NCBI RefSeq assembly: GCF_020524585.1
Contig: NZ_JAIVLK010000005.1
Span: 124,001 to 188,000 of the forward strand
Reading direction: 5' to 3'
Source: Celeribacter naphthalenivorans
GTDB lineage: Bacteria; Pseudomonadota; Alphaproteobacteria; Rhodobacterales; Rhodobacteraceae
Length of the DNA: 64,000 nt
The notes beneath the pieces were generated by a model. That model did no database searches. It was given only the letters and a program-made list of their open reading frames with translations, and had not been told where the DNA came from. Shown here in pieces: positions 34,433 through 43,759 of the stretch. The translations under genes were made by a program, and so were the position numbers. How positions within the stretch are numbered: position 1 is the first letter of the stretch; each line of letters begins with the position of its first letter.

Positions 34433-35536
34433 ATGAACATGCATCCGAGCGATCTTGAGAAGAAGGACCGGGCGGCCGCCGAGGCCGCTCTTGCGACCCT
34501 GCGGGACTGGGCTTCCAAGGCCACGCCGACCGAAGTGGCCGAGCTTGATCCAGCCATCGCGCGGCTTTTGCCCGAGGCCAATGATTTCGCCAACTACCCG
34601 GCGTTGCGCCGCGCCTACCCGGAAGATTTCGAGGTGGACGAGGCCTATAAAGAGGGGCTGCCCGATCTGCAAAACGGGCCGGAAAGCCTGATCAAAGGCG
34701 CTAAGCGGCAAATCCAGCATGTCGGCATCTCGAACTTCCGCCTGCCGATCCGGTTCAAGACCCGCGATGATGGTGACTTGACGCTCGAGACCTCCGTCAC
34801 CGGCACTGTGTCTTTGGAGGCGGAGAAAAAGGGCATCAACATGTCCCGCATCATGCGGTCGTTCTACAAACACGCTGAGCGCAGCTTTTCCTTCGATGTG
34901 ATCCAGGCCGCTCTACGGGATTATCAAAGCGACCTCGACAGTTTCGATGCCCGCATCCAGATGCGGTTTTCCTTTCCGGTGAAACGCCCGTCTCTGCGCT
35001 CGGGCCTCGAGGGGTATCAGTATTACGACATCGCGCTGGAGCTGGTGGAGATTGCCGGTAAAATGACAGAAATCATGCATTTGGACTATGTTTATAGCTC
35101 CACTTGCCCCTGTTCCCTTGAACTTTCCGAACATGCGCGCCGTACGCGGCACCAACTCGCCACGCCGCATTCGCAACGTTCTGTGGCGCGGATTTCGGTC
35201 GAGGTGAAGAACCAGCAAGACACGCTTTGGTTCGAAGATCTCATTGATCTTTGCCGCCAAGCCGTGCCGACCGAGACGCAGGTCATGGTGAAACGCGAAG
35301 ATGAACAGGCGTTCGCCGAGTTGAACGCCGCCAACCCGATTTTCGTCGAGGACGCGGCGCGTTTGTTCTCAGAAGTCTTGGAAAACGATCCGCGCATCGG
35401 GGACTTCCGCGTGGTCGCTTCGCATCAGGAAAGCCTGCACTCCCATGACGCAGTCTCGGTCCTGACCGAGGGGGAGACCTTTGCCGCGCAAAGCCTCGAT
35501 CCCAAACTGTTTTCGACGCTTTTCCACGTCGGATAA
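34433..35536 (+). CDS. folE2: GTP cyclohydrolase FolE2 (type IB)
   Basis: Makes dihydroneopterin triphosphate from GTP, the first step of folate synthesis, using a metal-flexible active site unlike zinc FolE. The 367-aa protein has 'IQHVGISNFRLPIRF', 'INMSRIMRSFY', 'SSTCPCSLELSEHAR' with the catalytic/metal Cys, and 'HSQRSVARISVEV', then 'FAELNAANPIFVEDAAR'. GAAGGG at about 34420-34425 serves the ATG at 34433; the TTG at 34418 is less likely. It supplies precursor for the folB and folP genes found 13 kb away. I found no Zur-like box upstream. It follows metZ by 77 bp without a visible terminator, so readthrough is possible. Confidence 0.94.
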   Translation: MNMHPSDLEKKDRAAAEAALATLRDWASKATPTEVAELDPAIARLLPEANDFANYPALRRAYPEDFEVDEAYKEGLPDLQNGPESLIKGAKRQIQHVGISNFRLPIRFKTRDDGDLTLETSVTGTVSLEAEKKGINMSRIMRSFYKHAERSFSFDVIQAALRDYQSDLDSFDARIQMRFSFPVKRPSLRSGLEGYQYYDIALELVEIAGKMTEIMHLDYVYSSTCPCSLELSEHARRTRHQLATPHSQRSVARISVEVKNQQDTLWFEDLIDLCRQAVPTETQVMVKREDEQAFAELNAANPIFVEDAARLFSEVLENDPRIGDFRVVASHQESLHSHDAVSVLTEGETFAAQSLDPKLFSTLFHVG

Positions 35537-35605
35537 GGGACTGTGATGCCTCTGCCGCAAAGGCGTGCTTGACTTGCGGGCGCAGCCCCGCCAAGCCTTG
35601 GCCTC

Positions 35606-37054
35606 ATGACGGATTTAAGACCTGTTGGATATGTGATCGGCACGCTTGTCGCCCTTTTGGGGCTGACGATGGCGATTCCCATGGCGGTGGACCTGCTTAT
35701 GGGGTCGGGCGAATGGCATGTGTTCTTTCGAGCGGGGGTGATCACCTTCGTGATCGGCGCGGCCTTGTTGTTGTCGACCCAAAATGGCCAGCAACAAGGT
35801 CTCACGATCCAACAGATGTTCCTTTTGACGACGCTCATTTGGCTCATCCTGCCGCTGTTCGGTGGCATCCCCTTCATCCTCGGCGCGACCGAGGCCGATC
35901 TGACCGACGCGTTTTTCGAGGCGATGTCGGGCATGACCACCACCGGTTCGACGGTCTTCTCTGGCCTTGATGATTTGCCCGAAGGCATCCTCTTGTGGCG
36001 CTCCATGTTGCAATGGTTTGGCGGCGTCGGGATCATCGTCGTGGCCATGGTCTTTCTGCCTGAGCTCAAAGTGGGCGGCATGCAGGTGTTTCGCTCCGAA
36101 GCCTTTGAGACGGATGGCAAAGTCCTGCCGCGCGCCGGTGAGATTGCCTCGCGCATCTCGGTGATCTACGTGGCGCTGACCTTCCTGTGTTTTCTGGGCT
36201 ATGTCCTTGTCGGCATGTCGGTTTTTGACGCTCTGAACCATGCGCTCACAACGCTATCAACCGGTGGGTTTTCCACCCGCGACGCCTCTTTCGGCGCCTT
36301 TCAGGGCCCGGCGGAATATGTTTCGTCCTTCTTCATGATCCTCGCCTCGCTGCCCTTTGTCCGCTTTGTTCAGCTCATCGCGGGCACCGCAAAGCCGCTC
36401 TGGCGCGACACGCAAATCCACGCCTATCTGATCATCATTTTCGGCCTGACCATCGCCTTTGCGGTCTACCGTCTCGTGGTCAACGCCGATCATTTCGAAC
36501 ATTCCTTCCGCGAGGGCCTGTTCAACGTCACCTCGATCATTTCCGGCACCGGCTATGCCTCGACAGATTACCAGCTTTGGGGCGCTTTCCCGGCGGTGGC
36601 GTTTTTCTTCATCGGCCTCATTGGCGGCTGCGCCGGTTCGACGGCCTGTTCCGTGAAAGTCTTTCGCTATCAGCTTTTGTGGGCCTCGATGCGGGCACAA
36701 ATCCGCAAAATCCATAGCCCCAACGGCGTTTTCACGCCCCGCTACCAAGGCCACCCGGTGACCGAGGACGTGCTCTCCTCGGTGATGGCGTTTTTCTCGT
36801 TTTTCATCGTCACTTTGGGTGTCACGGCGGTGTTGTTGGCCGCCACGGGGCTTGATTTCATCACCGCTATTTCCGGTGCCGCGACCGCTTTGGCCTGTGT
36901 CGGTCCGGGCTTGGGCGACATCATCGGGCCTGCGGGGAATTTCGAGACGCTCAACGATCCGGCGAAATGGATTCTGGCCATCGCCATGCTGATTGGACGG
37001 CTCGAGGTCATGTCGGTTTTCGCGCTTTTCACTATCCGGTTCTGGCGGGGGTGA
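35606..37054 (+). CDS. trkH: TrkH-family potassium uptake protein
   Basis: The ion-conducting membrane subunit of the Trk potassium system, which works with cytoplasmic TrkA. The 482-aa protein has about ten to twelve helices. Four P-loop filters are recognisable: 'AMSGMTTTGSTVFSGLD', 'ALTTLSTGGFSTRDASFG', 'NVTSIISGTGYASTDY' and 'ATALACVGPGLGDI'. 'GGCAGSTACSVKVFR' is the conserved segment after the third filter. No trkA is in the window. The stop is 3 bp before the next start, so an operon with the 240-aa membrane gene is likely. Confidence 0.94.
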   Translation: MTDLRPVGYVIGTLVALLGLTMAIPMAVDLLMGSGEWHVFFRAGVITFVIGAALLLSTQNGQQQGLTIQQMFLLTTLIWLILPLFGGIPFILGATEADLTDAFFEAMSGMTTTGSTVFSGLDDLPEGILLWRSMLQWFGGVGIIVVAMVFLPELKVGGMQVFRSEAFETDGKVLPRAGEIASRISVIYVALTFLCFLGYVLVGMSVFDALNHALTTLSTGGFSTRDASFGAFQGPAEYVSSFFMILASLPFVRFVQLIAGTAKPLWRDTQIHAYLIIIFGLTIAFAVYRLVVNADHFEHSFREGLFNVTSIISGTGYASTDYQLWGAFPAVAFFFIGLIGGCAGSTACSVKVFRYQLLWASMRAQIRKIHSPNGVFTPRYQGHPVTEDVLSSVMAFFSFFIVTLGVTAVLLAATGLDFITAISGAATALACVGPGLGDIIGPAGNFETLNDPAKWILAIAMLIGRLEVMSVFALFTIRFWRG

Positions 37055-37057
37055 TGC

Positions 37058-37780
37058 TTGGCAGAAGAGATGGCGGAAGAGAATGAGCACGTCCTGAGCT
37101 TTTACCGCGTGCGTCAGGCGCTGGGGCTCGTGGCGCTCATCCTGCCGTTTCTGTTGATCGGCGGCGGCTTGCCCCTCGACGATCACCTGCGCGACTCCGT
37201 GTCGAACTATTTCTTTTCGCCGCTCAGAGAGGCCTTTGTTGGGTCGCTTTTCGCCATCGGCGTGTTCCTGATTTCCTACAAAGGCTACCCGCGCCGTCGG
37301 GGCGAGACCTTTTCGGATCAGGTTCTGTCCAGCGTGGCGGGCGTCTCCGCGCTTTTGGTGGCGGTGTTTCCGTCTTTGGACGATTGCGTGGTGGTGAAGG
37401 CGAATGAGAGCGACAGCTGCATTTTGCCCGAGATCACCGTGACGCAAAAACTTGTTGGCGTCGATTTGTCCGCTTGGGTCCATAACCTCTCGGCGGTGGT
37501 GTTTTTCCTCTGCCTCGTGGTGTTCTGCCTCGTGCAATTCCCGAAAACCCAAAGCCGCGTGCGCCCCTATATCTACAAGGCCTGCGGCTACGGCATCCTC
37601 GTGGCGCTGGCGATGATCGCCGGGTCTTTCGTCTACGCGCGCTGGGGCGGAGGGCAGGCGTTTGTCGCTCGCCATAATCTCGTGTTTTGGGGGGAGGCCA
37701 TGGGCATCTGGATCTTCGCGCTGGCCTGGTTGACCAAGGGCAAGGCGGATCAGGCGGCGCTGGCGTTGTTCCGGGCCTGA
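37058..37780 (+). CDS. Hypothetical six-helix membrane protein
   Basis: A 240-aa inner-membrane protein that I do not recognise. About six helices alternate with short loops; 'SVSNYFFSPLREAFVGSLFAIGVFLI', read in parts, and 'NLVFWGEAMGIWIFALAWLTKG' near the end are its most distinctive stretches. A Cys pair in 'DDCVVV' and 'DSCILP' lies on one loop and may form a disulfide. The TTG at 37058 has GGGGGTGAT six bases upstream; ATG 37070 is the alternative with a poorer site. It is packed behind trkH and ends at a strong bidirectional terminator. Confidence 0.7.
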   Translation: MAEEMAEENEHVLSFYRVRQALGLVALILPFLLIGGGLPLDDHLRDSVSNYFFSPLREAFVGSLFAIGVFLISYKGYPRRRGETFSDQVLSSVAGVSALLVAVFPSLDDCVVVKANESDSCILPEITVTQKLVGVDLSAWVHNLSAVVFFLCLVVFCLVQFPKTQSRVRPYIYKACGYGILVALAMIAGSFVYARWGGGQAFVARHNLVFWGEAMGIWIFALAWLTKGKADQAALALFRA

Positions 37781-37790
37781 GGCCAAAGAA

Positions 37791-37816
37791 AAACCCCGCC
37801 AGAGCGGGGTTTTTTA
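37791..37816. terminator. Bidirectional terminator after the trkH unit
   Basis: AAACCCCGC (37791-37799) pairs with GCGGGGTTT (37804-37812), flanked by A-rich sequence on the left and TTTT on the right. It serves both the plus-strand trkH unit and the convergent minus-strand gene. Confidence 0.9.
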
Positions 37817-37840
37817 TGTTTTTTGCACTGAAAAATCAGA

Positions 37841-39610
37841 TCAGTTCCAGCAGCTGACCAGAACCGTCATGTCACGCCCGATGGTGACCAGATCGCTGTC
37901 CGAAGCCCCCGCGGCGGCCTCAGAGGCGGACATGGTCACGCCGTTTTCGGACAGGAAACCGGCAATCTTTTCCATGTCATAGGCAAAGGCCACATCTTCG
38001 GGCAGGTCACGCCCCTGCGTCATCGCGGCAGAGGAGGCCAGCATGCCGATCACGGCGCCTGTGCTGGACAAAAGCGGACCACCCGCTTCGCCCGGGAGCG
38101 TGGTCATTGCGAGGCGCAGGATGTCGTCTTCGCCGGACAGGCCTTTGTGCTCGGCCATCAGACCGTAGTTCAGCGTCGGCGCGCCGAGGCGGCCCTCATA
38201 GGCAAAGCCCGACACAGAGACCTCGGATTGCAGACGCGGCAATTGGCTGTCGAATTGGGCGATTTCGAGCGGCGCCAGAGACTGTGCCGGGGTCAAAAGC
38301 GCCATGCCGTCAGCCGTCGCGGTGATGGTCGCGTCATAGGTCTCGTCGAGGGTAATCTTGGCGCAGCTTGCGACCAGAGCGGCCTCGGTCAGAACGGTGC
38401 CTTTTTCGTCGACATAAAACCCGCTGCCGGCCTTTTCCGGGCGGCGAATGTCGAGACCGGCCATCAGGTCGATGTCCTGCGCGGCACCTTCGCCATAGGC
38501 GTCGGGCAAGACGCCGTCGGTGGGCGCGAAAGACGCCTGCATCGCTTCCAAAGCCATCTGGTGACGTTTTTCGTCAGAGGTGTTGCCGGGCGTCGGCCAG
38601 ATCAGAGTCCAGCCTTTGACCACGCCATTCACCAGTTTGGCTTCGGTGTGGGACGTGATCTGGGCATTGGTGCCGGTGAGGCTAAAGCTGTTCTGATCGC
38701 GCGACCGGGGGCCGTCCATCGGCACAATCTCGAGCGTCTGCATGATCTCATAGAGACCGCCCAAAGTGGCCGTATCGCCAGTTTGCGAGATCAAGAGGAC
38801 CTGTGCGTCGGAGCCATCCTTGGCGGCATACTTCGCGAAAGGCGGCGTGTATTCGGAGAACTCCACAACGCCTGTCGGCAGGGTGATCGCGATGCCCGCA
38901 ACGTCATCCACAACCGGGCGCAGGCCAAGGCTGTTCACCACGTTTTGGTAAGCGGCCAGCACTTCGGCGCGTTGACGGGTGGTCAGAACGCCGGTGGTCT
39001 CATAGCCCTGAAGCGCCTGCCATTCGGCCATGGCGTTGCGGGTGCCGGGGCCAAAGGCGCCGTCGATGCCGGAATTGTACACGCCCGCGAAATGCAGCGC
39101 GGTTTGCAGCGCCTCGCGTGCCGGGCGGTCCAATGCGCGCTCAGAGGCACGAGCTTCAGCCGGGGTTTCGTCCAGATCGACCGGCTCCATCGCGGTCTCG
39201 ATCACCTCTTCGGCGACGGCATCCGTTGCCGGGGATTCCGTGGCTTGCGGGGTCTCAATCGGTGCCAGCGTGGAGACATTCACGCCGACCGGCCAAAACG
39301 CGTCCTGAAAGCGGGTGCCGTCGGTCAGATAGCTGTCGCCGGGAATGCGGCCCTGGGCACGGAGCGCCAGACGGGCGGCTTCGGCCTCGGCCTCGGTGGC
39401 GTAGGGTCCAAGCGCGATGGCGTGCCAGCGGCCCGGCAGGTTGAAGCCCACGACATTGGGCAGACCATTGGCATAGCCTTGGGCGGCTTCGGTGGCCTGT
39501 GTCAGAGAGGGCTGTGCCTCGATCTGAATCCATTGTTCCGCCGAGAGTGCTGTGGTGAGGAACAGCGAAGCGGCAACGCCCAGAGGCGCGACTGCGAAAA
39601 ACCTAGTCAT
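37841..39610 (-). CDS. SPOR / peptidoglycan-binding protein with degenerate trypsin-like domain
   Basis: A 589-aa exported protein. A signal peptide (about 1-23) ends near 'TTALSA'. A SPOR-like region (about 25-105; 'WHAIALGPYATEAEAEAAR') is followed by an Ala/Glu/Thr linker and a PG_binding_1 domain (about 158-215; 'LHFAGVYNSGIDGAFGPGTRNAMAEWQ', read in parts). The C-terminal half has a trypsin-like layout, 'GSGFYVDEKGTVLTEAALV' and 'LPGEAGGPLLSSTGAVIGML', but the catalytic residues are replaced: the histidine position is Ala (TEAALV), the serine position is Ala (GEAGGP instead of GNSGGP), and the aspartate strand reads 'DGMALLTP'. It is therefore probably a binding or structural protein at the cell wall. 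Single gene, convergent with the trkH unit. Confidence 0.8.
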   Translation of the reverse strand: MTRFFAVAPLGVAASLFLTTALSAEQWIQIEAQPSLTQATEAAQGYANGLPNVVGFNLPGRWHAIALGPYATEAEAEAARLALRAQGRIPGDSYLTDGTRFQDAFWPVGVNVSTLAPIETPQATESPATDAVAEEVIETAMEPVDLDETPAEARASERALDRPAREALQTALHFAGVYNSGIDGAFGPGTRNAMAEWQALQGYETTGVLTTRQRAEVLAAYQNVVNSLGLRPVVDDVAGIAITLPTGVVEFSEYTPPFAKYAAKDGSDAQVLLISQTGDTATLGGLYEIMQTLEIVPMDGPRSRDQNSFSLTGTNAQITSHTEAKLVNGVVKGWTLIWPTPGNTSDEKRHQMALEAMQASFAPTDGVLPDAYGEGAAQDIDLMAGLDIRRPEKAGSGFYVDEKGTVLTEAALVASCAKITLDETYDATITATADGMALLTPAQSLAPLEIAQFDSQLPRLQSEVSVSGFAYEGRLGAPTLNYGLMAEHKGLSGEDDILRLAMTTLPGEAGGPLLSSTGAVIGMLASSAAMTQGRDLPEDVAFAYDMEKIAGFLSENGVTMSASEAAAGASDSDLVTIGRDMTVLVSCWN

Positions 39611-39935
39611 GAAAACCCTTACTTTTTGTCGAACGGGCCATAGGGGGACCTGTCGCCCTTGTTCGTCGTCTTTTCTTCGGGCGCTAAGAAAACAGGTTTG
39701 GGGCCGAGGTCAATATCCGGGCGCTCCGTGAGGGGCAGAAATGGAGGATATGTGATCGAATTGGGCCGGATTTCGGGCGTTCCGCCGCGAAGGGCCGGGA
39801 TTGACCCATGATTGACCGATGATTGACCCATGGGTGACATTGACGCCCCCGCCGGGCTTGCCTATTGAAGAGCCGCATTCGATGCGTGAAAACACGGCCA
39901 TCACTTTTGGCGAAACTTCTGGCGAAAGACGTCCC
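39611..39935. other. Intergenic region upstream of glyQ
   Basis: 325 bp between divergent genes. A minus-strand 73-codon frame (39619-39840) has a poor start inside the tandem repeat and no ribosome site; I do not call it. The region holds the 11-bp tandem repeat at 39800-39832 and must contain promoters for both flanking genes, which I could not identify with confidence. Confidence 0.4.
39800..39832. repeat. Three tandem 11-bp repeats
   Basis: ATTGACCCATG (39800-39810), ATTGACCGATG (39811-39821) and ATTGACCCATG (39822-39832). Units 1 and 3 are identical. ATTGAC recurs once more at about 39838-39843. Confidence 0.85.
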
Positions 39936-40880
39936 ATGTCCGAGACTGTAGATAAACCGCGTTCCTTTCAGGAAATCATCCTGAGGCTTCAGGCCTATTG
40001 GGCCGCGAAAGGCTGTGCCGTGTTGCAGCCCTATGACATGGAAGTGGGCGCGGGGACCTTTCACCCGGCGACGACGCTGCGTTCTTTGGGATCGAACTCT
40101 TGGGCCGCGGCCTATGTTCAGCCCTCGCGCCGTCCGACCGACGGGCGCTATGGTGAGAACCCGAACCGGTTGCAGCATTACTACCAGTATCAGGTGCTGA
40201 TCAAACCGTCGCCGCCGGATTTGCAGGATTTGTATCTCGGCTCTCTCAAAGCCATCGGTATCGACACCGAGCTGCACGACATTCGTTTCGTCGAAGACGA
40301 CTGGGAAAGCCCCACGCTGGGCGCTTGGGGCCTCGGTTGGGAGGTCTGGTGCGACGGGATGGAAGTGTCTCAGTTCACCTATTTCCAACAGGTCGGTGGC
40401 CACGATTGCCATCCCGTGTCTGGCGAGCTGACCTACGGGCTCGAGCGTCTGGCGATGTATGTTCTGGGCGTCGATCACGTCATGAACATGCCCTACAACG
40501 ATCCGCAGGCGCCGATCGCGCTGACCTATGGCGATGTGTTCAAACAGACCGAGGAAGAATATTCCCGGCACAATTTCGACGTGGCCAACACCGAGAAACT
40601 TCTGTCGGATTTCTTAAATGCCGAAAAAGAATGCCACGCCATTCTCGACCAAGAGCATATTGATCCCAAGACCGGCAAACGCATTGTCATGGCGCATCCG
40701 GCCTATGATCAATGCATCAAGGCCTCGCATATCTTCAACCTGTTGGACGCGCGCGGCGTGATCTCCGTCACCGAGCGTCAGGCCTATATCGGCCGTGTGC
40801 GCGCGCTGGCCAAAGCCTGTGCCGATGCCTTCGTTTTGACCGAGGCGGGCGGCTGGAAAGCAGAGACTGAGTCCGCATGA
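39936..40880 (+). CDS. glyQ: Glycyl-tRNA synthetase alpha subunit
   Basis: Catalytic partner of the alpha2-beta2 type glycyl-tRNA synthetase. The 314-aa class II synthetase shows '[31 protein letters not shown]', read in parts, '[16 protein letters not shown]', '[13 protein letters not shown]', '[20 protein letters not shown]' and '[12 protein letters not shown]', in family order. I chose the ATG at 39936 because the conserved protein begins there; an upstream in-frame ATG at 39819 lies in repeat DNA. The 3' end overlaps the next gene by 4 bp (ATGA). The synthetase genes are split by the DUF6446 gene. Confidence 0.95.
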   Translation: MSETVDKPRSFQEIILRLQAYWAAKGCAVLQPYDMEVGAGTFHPATTLRSLGSNSWAAAYVQPSRRPTDGRYGENPNRLQHYYQYQVLIKPSPPDLQDLYLGSLKAIGIDTELHDIRFVEDDWESPTLGAWGLGWEVWCDGMEVSQFTYFQQVGGHDCHPVSGELTYGLERLAMYVLGVDHVMNMPYNDPQAPIALTYGDVFKQTEEEYSRHNFDVANTEKLLSDFLNAEKECHAILDQEHIDPKTGKRIVMAHPAYDQCIKASHIFNLLDARGVISVTERQAYIGRVRALAKACADAFVLTEAGGWKAETESA

Positions 40881-41404
40881 ATGGCAAACTGGTCGCAGGT
40901 GGTATCGTGATCTCCGCACTCGTGTTCGGCGCTGGCCTCTATTATTCGCAGGTCTACGCCTATTACAAACCGATCCCGGCCAATGCGCCGGCGGCGTCCG
41001 TCACGGTGACCACCTTTGAAGGCCTGTCTGAGGACATCTTGGCCGAGAATTTCACAGGCATCGACGCCGACACCTCGCCGATCAAATTCCGCGCCTGTTT
41101 CACCACGCCCCTGTCCCTGTCTATGATGACGGAAACCTTTCAGCCCTATGAGGACGCGGCTCCTCTGGTGGCGCAGAAATGGTTCGACTGTTTCGACGCA
41201 GGCGTGATTGGCGCCGATCTTGAGGCGGGCCGGGCCGTCGCCTTCTTGGGCGCAGAGAATTCTCCCTATGGCATCGACCGTGTGGTCGCCATCTACCCCG
41301 ATGGCCGCGGCTTTGCCTGGAACCAGATCAACCGCTGTGGCGATGCCGTGTTCGACGGCGATCCCACACCCGTGGGCTGTCCGCCCGCTGCTGAAGGAAA
41401 CTGA
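40877..41404 (+). CDS. Membrane-anchored DUF6446-type protein between glyQ and glyS
   Basis: A 175-aa protein with an N-terminal helix (about 5-24, '[19 protein letters not shown]') that anchors it or is removed as a signal. The exported part has four cysteines in 'KFRACFTTP', 'WFDCFDAG', 'INRCGDAV' and 'PVGCPPA'. It matches my memory of the DUF6446 family of Rhodobacteraceae; function unknown. It overlaps glyQ by 4 bp and ends 2 bp before glyS, so it is expressed with both synthetase subunits, which is a strange place for an envelope protein. Confidence 0.75.
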   Translation: MNGKLVAGGIVISALVFGAGLYYSQVYAYYKPIPANAPAASVTVTTFEGLSEDILAENFTGIDADTSPIKFRACFTTPLSLSMMTETFQPYEDAAPLVAQKWFDCFDAGVIGADLEAGRAVAFLGAENSPYGIDRVVAIYPDGRGFAWNQINRCGDAVFDGDPTPVGCPPAAEGN

Positions 41405-41406
41405 CT

Positions 41407-43635
41407 ATGGCTGACTTGCTGATCGAGCTCTTCTCCGAAGAAATCCCCGCGCGCATGCAGAAACGTGCCGCCGAGGATCTGAAATCTCTGGTGACGAACG
41501 GTCTGGTCGAGGCCGGTTTGACCTATGCCTCCGCGGGCGCCTTCGCGACGCCGCGTCGTCTGGCGCTGTCCATCGAGGGTCTTCTGGACGCTTCGCCGAC
41601 CACCGTCGAAGAGCGCAAAGGCCCGCGCGTCGATGCGCCGGAAAAAGCGCTCGAAGGGTTCCTGCGGGGGGCCGGTGTCACGAAAGACGAGTTGGAAATC
41701 CGCGACGAGAAAAAGGGTCAGATCTATTTCGCCAAGATCACCAAGCCGGGCCGTCCGGCCGCCGAGATCGTGGCCGAGGTGCTTGAGGCCACCGTGCGCA
41801 ATTTCCCCTGGCCGAAATCCATGCGCTGGGGCGCGGGGAGCCTCAAATGGGTGCGTCCGCTGCACTCCATCGTTTGCCTGATGACGCGTGAAGATGGCGC
41901 CGAAGTTGTGCCCCTCGACATCGACGGCATCACCTCCGGCAACACGGTCTGGGGGCATCGTTTCATGTCCTCCGGCAGCTTCAAAGTGACGTCTTTTGAT
42001 GATTACGCGACCAAGCTGAAACAGAATTTCGTCGTCCTTGACGGTGCCGAGCGCGCCGATCACATCTGGCACGACGCCACCAATCAGGCCTTTGCGCAGG
42101 GTCTCGAAGTCGTTGAGGACAAAGGTCTTTTGGCCGAGGTTGCGGGGCTGGTCGAATGGCCGGTTGTGCTTTTGGGCGAGATCGGTGCCGATTTCCTCGA
42201 CCTGCCGCCCGAGGTGTTGCAGACCTCGATGAAGGAACATCAAAAATTCTTCTCCGTGCGCAATCCCAAAACGGGCCGCATCGAGAAATTCGTCACCGTC
42301 GCCAACCGCGAGACCAAGGACAACGGCGCGACCATCCTCGCGGGCAACCAAAAGGTTCTGTCTGCGCGTCTGTCGGATGCGAAATTCTTCTGGGAAAACG
42401 ACGTGCGCACGGTGGAACGCGACGGCATGGAGGCGATGTCCGCGCCCCTTGCCAACGTCACCTTCCACAACAAACTCGGCTCTCAGGCCGCCCGCATCGC
42501 CCGTATCGCGACGCTCGCCGAAGAGATTGCGCCCATCGTGGGGGCAGACTCCGCTGAGGCCGGGGTGGCTGCGAAAGTCGCCAAGGCCGATCTCAGCTCT
42601 GAAATGGTCTACGAATTCCCGGAGTTGCAAGGCATCATGGGCCGCTATTACGCCCAAAAAGCCGGGTTGTCCGACGCCGTGGCCGACGCCTGCCGTGATC
42701 ACTATTCTCCGCTTGGCCCCTCCGACGATGTGCCGACCGAAGCGGTTTCTGTCGCGGTCGCTCTGGCCGACAAACTCGACACTTTGACCGGCTTTTGGGC
42801 CATCGACGAGAAGCCCACTGGCTCGAAAGACCCCTTTGCTCTGCGTCGTGCGGCCCTCGGTGTGATCCGCCTGTTGATCACCAATGATGTGCGTCTGCAC
42901 CTCGACCGGTTCATCGACAGCCAGCTCGTGCTGCACAAGATCGCAGAGGCCGATGAGAATGACGGGATCATCGATACGCTGAAAGAAATCCTCGACGAGA
43001 TTGCTGAACACGGGGTCTTCGGCGCCGCTTTCGATGCGATTGCCGACAAGCTTTCCGACGCGCAAAAAGACGCGGTGAAACAGGCGGCTGGCAATGTTCC
43101 TGACACCTCCGAGGACCTTTTGTCCTTCTTCCACGACCGTCTGAAAGTCTTCCTCAAAGACGAAGGCATCCGTCACGACGTGATCGACGCCTGTCTCGCG
43201 ATGGAGGGCAATGACGACATCACTTTGCTGGTCAAACGTGCCCGCGCCTTGCAGGCGATGCTCGACACCGAAGATGGCACCAACCTGATCCAAGGGTTCA
43301 AACGCGCCAACAACATCCTCAGCCAAGCCGAGGAAAAAGACTGTGTCGAATATAGCTTCGGACCCGATTTGAAATTTGCCGAAGTCGCGGAAGAGAAAGC
43401 ACTTTTTGCCGCTCTCGATGCGGCGGAAGAGGCGATCAAACCGGCGATGAAAGCCGAGGATTTCACCTCCGCCATGTCTGCCATGGCCGCGATGCGCCCG
43501 GAAGTCGATGCGTTTTTCGAGGCGGTTCAGGTCAATGCCGACAACGACATCGTGCGTCGCAATCGTTTGAACCTCTTGGGCCGTATTCGCGACATCTGTC
43601 TCTCGGTCGCGGACCTGACCCGGATCGAAAGCTGA
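41407..43635 (+). CDS. glyS: Glycyl-tRNA synthetase beta subunit
   Basis: Partner of GlyQ; binds tRNA(Gly). The 742 aa open with 'LLIELFSEEIPARMQKRAAEDL', read in parts, then 'FATPRRLALSIEGL', 'WPKSMRWGAGSLKWVRPLHSI', read in parts, and 'EVLQTSMKEHQKFFSV', 'GIMGRYYAQKAGL', 'ALADKLDTLTGFW' and 'DPFALRRAALGVIRLL', all conserved in GlyS. It is somewhat longer than E. coli GlyS (about 690), with an extra stretch near residues 520-570. It follows the DUF6446 gene by 2 bp. A hairpin after the stop may end this transcript before ppdK. Confidence 0.95.
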   Translation: MADLLIELFSEEIPARMQKRAAEDLKSLVTNGLVEAGLTYASAGAFATPRRLALSIEGLLDASPTTVEERKGPRVDAPEKALEGFLRGAGVTKDELEIRDEKKGQIYFAKITKPGRPAAEIVAEVLEATVRNFPWPKSMRWGAGSLKWVRPLHSIVCLMTREDGAEVVPLDIDGITSGNTVWGHRFMSSGSFKVTSFDDYATKLKQNFVVLDGAERADHIWHDATNQAFAQGLEVVEDKGLLAEVAGLVEWPVVLLGEIGADFLDLPPEVLQTSMKEHQKFFSVRNPKTGRIEKFVTVANRETKDNGATILAGNQKVLSARLSDAKFFWENDVRTVERDGMEAMSAPLANVTFHNKLGSQAARIARIATLAEEIAPIVGADSAEAGVAAKVAKADLSSEMVYEFPELQGIMGRYYAQKAGLSDAVADACRDHYSPLGPSDDVPTEAVSVAVALADKLDTLTGFWAIDEKPTGSKDPFALRRAALGVIRLLITNDVRLHLDRFIDSQLVLHKIAEADENDGIIDTLKEILDEIAEHGVFGAAFDAIADKLSDAQKDAVKQAAGNVPDTSEDLLSFFHDRLKVFLKDEGIRHDVIDACLAMEGNDDITLLVKRARALQAMLDTEDGTNLIQGFKRANNILSQAEEKDCVEYSFGPDLKFAEVAEEKALFAALDAAEEAIKPAMKAEDFTSAMSAMAAMRPEVDAFFEAVQVNADNDIVRRNRLNLLGRIRDICLSVADLTRIES

Positions 43636-43641
43636 CCTGAG

Positions 43642-43672
43642 ACCGTTGCTGTGTTACCTTAGCGGCAACGGT
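43642..43672 (+). terminator. Weak terminator-like hairpin after glyS
   Basis: ACCGTTGC (43642-43649) pairs with GCAACGGT (43665-43672) around a 15-nt loop. Only TTTC follows, so termination would be partial. Confidence 0.4.
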
Positions 43673-43759
43673 TTCGGACGAAATCTCCGCGCCGTTACGG
43701 TTAACGGTTGCGCTCACGCGGCCTAGAGGCGTAGCGTGCCGCAACAGGGAGGTGCCGCA

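Noticed and set aside
39619-39840. A 73-codon minus-strand frame ahead of the pseudoprotease gene
   Set aside because: Its only Met lies in tandem-repeat DNA, with no ribosome site. The last 35 residues look protein-like, so a short gene with an alternative start remains possible, but I cannot support it.
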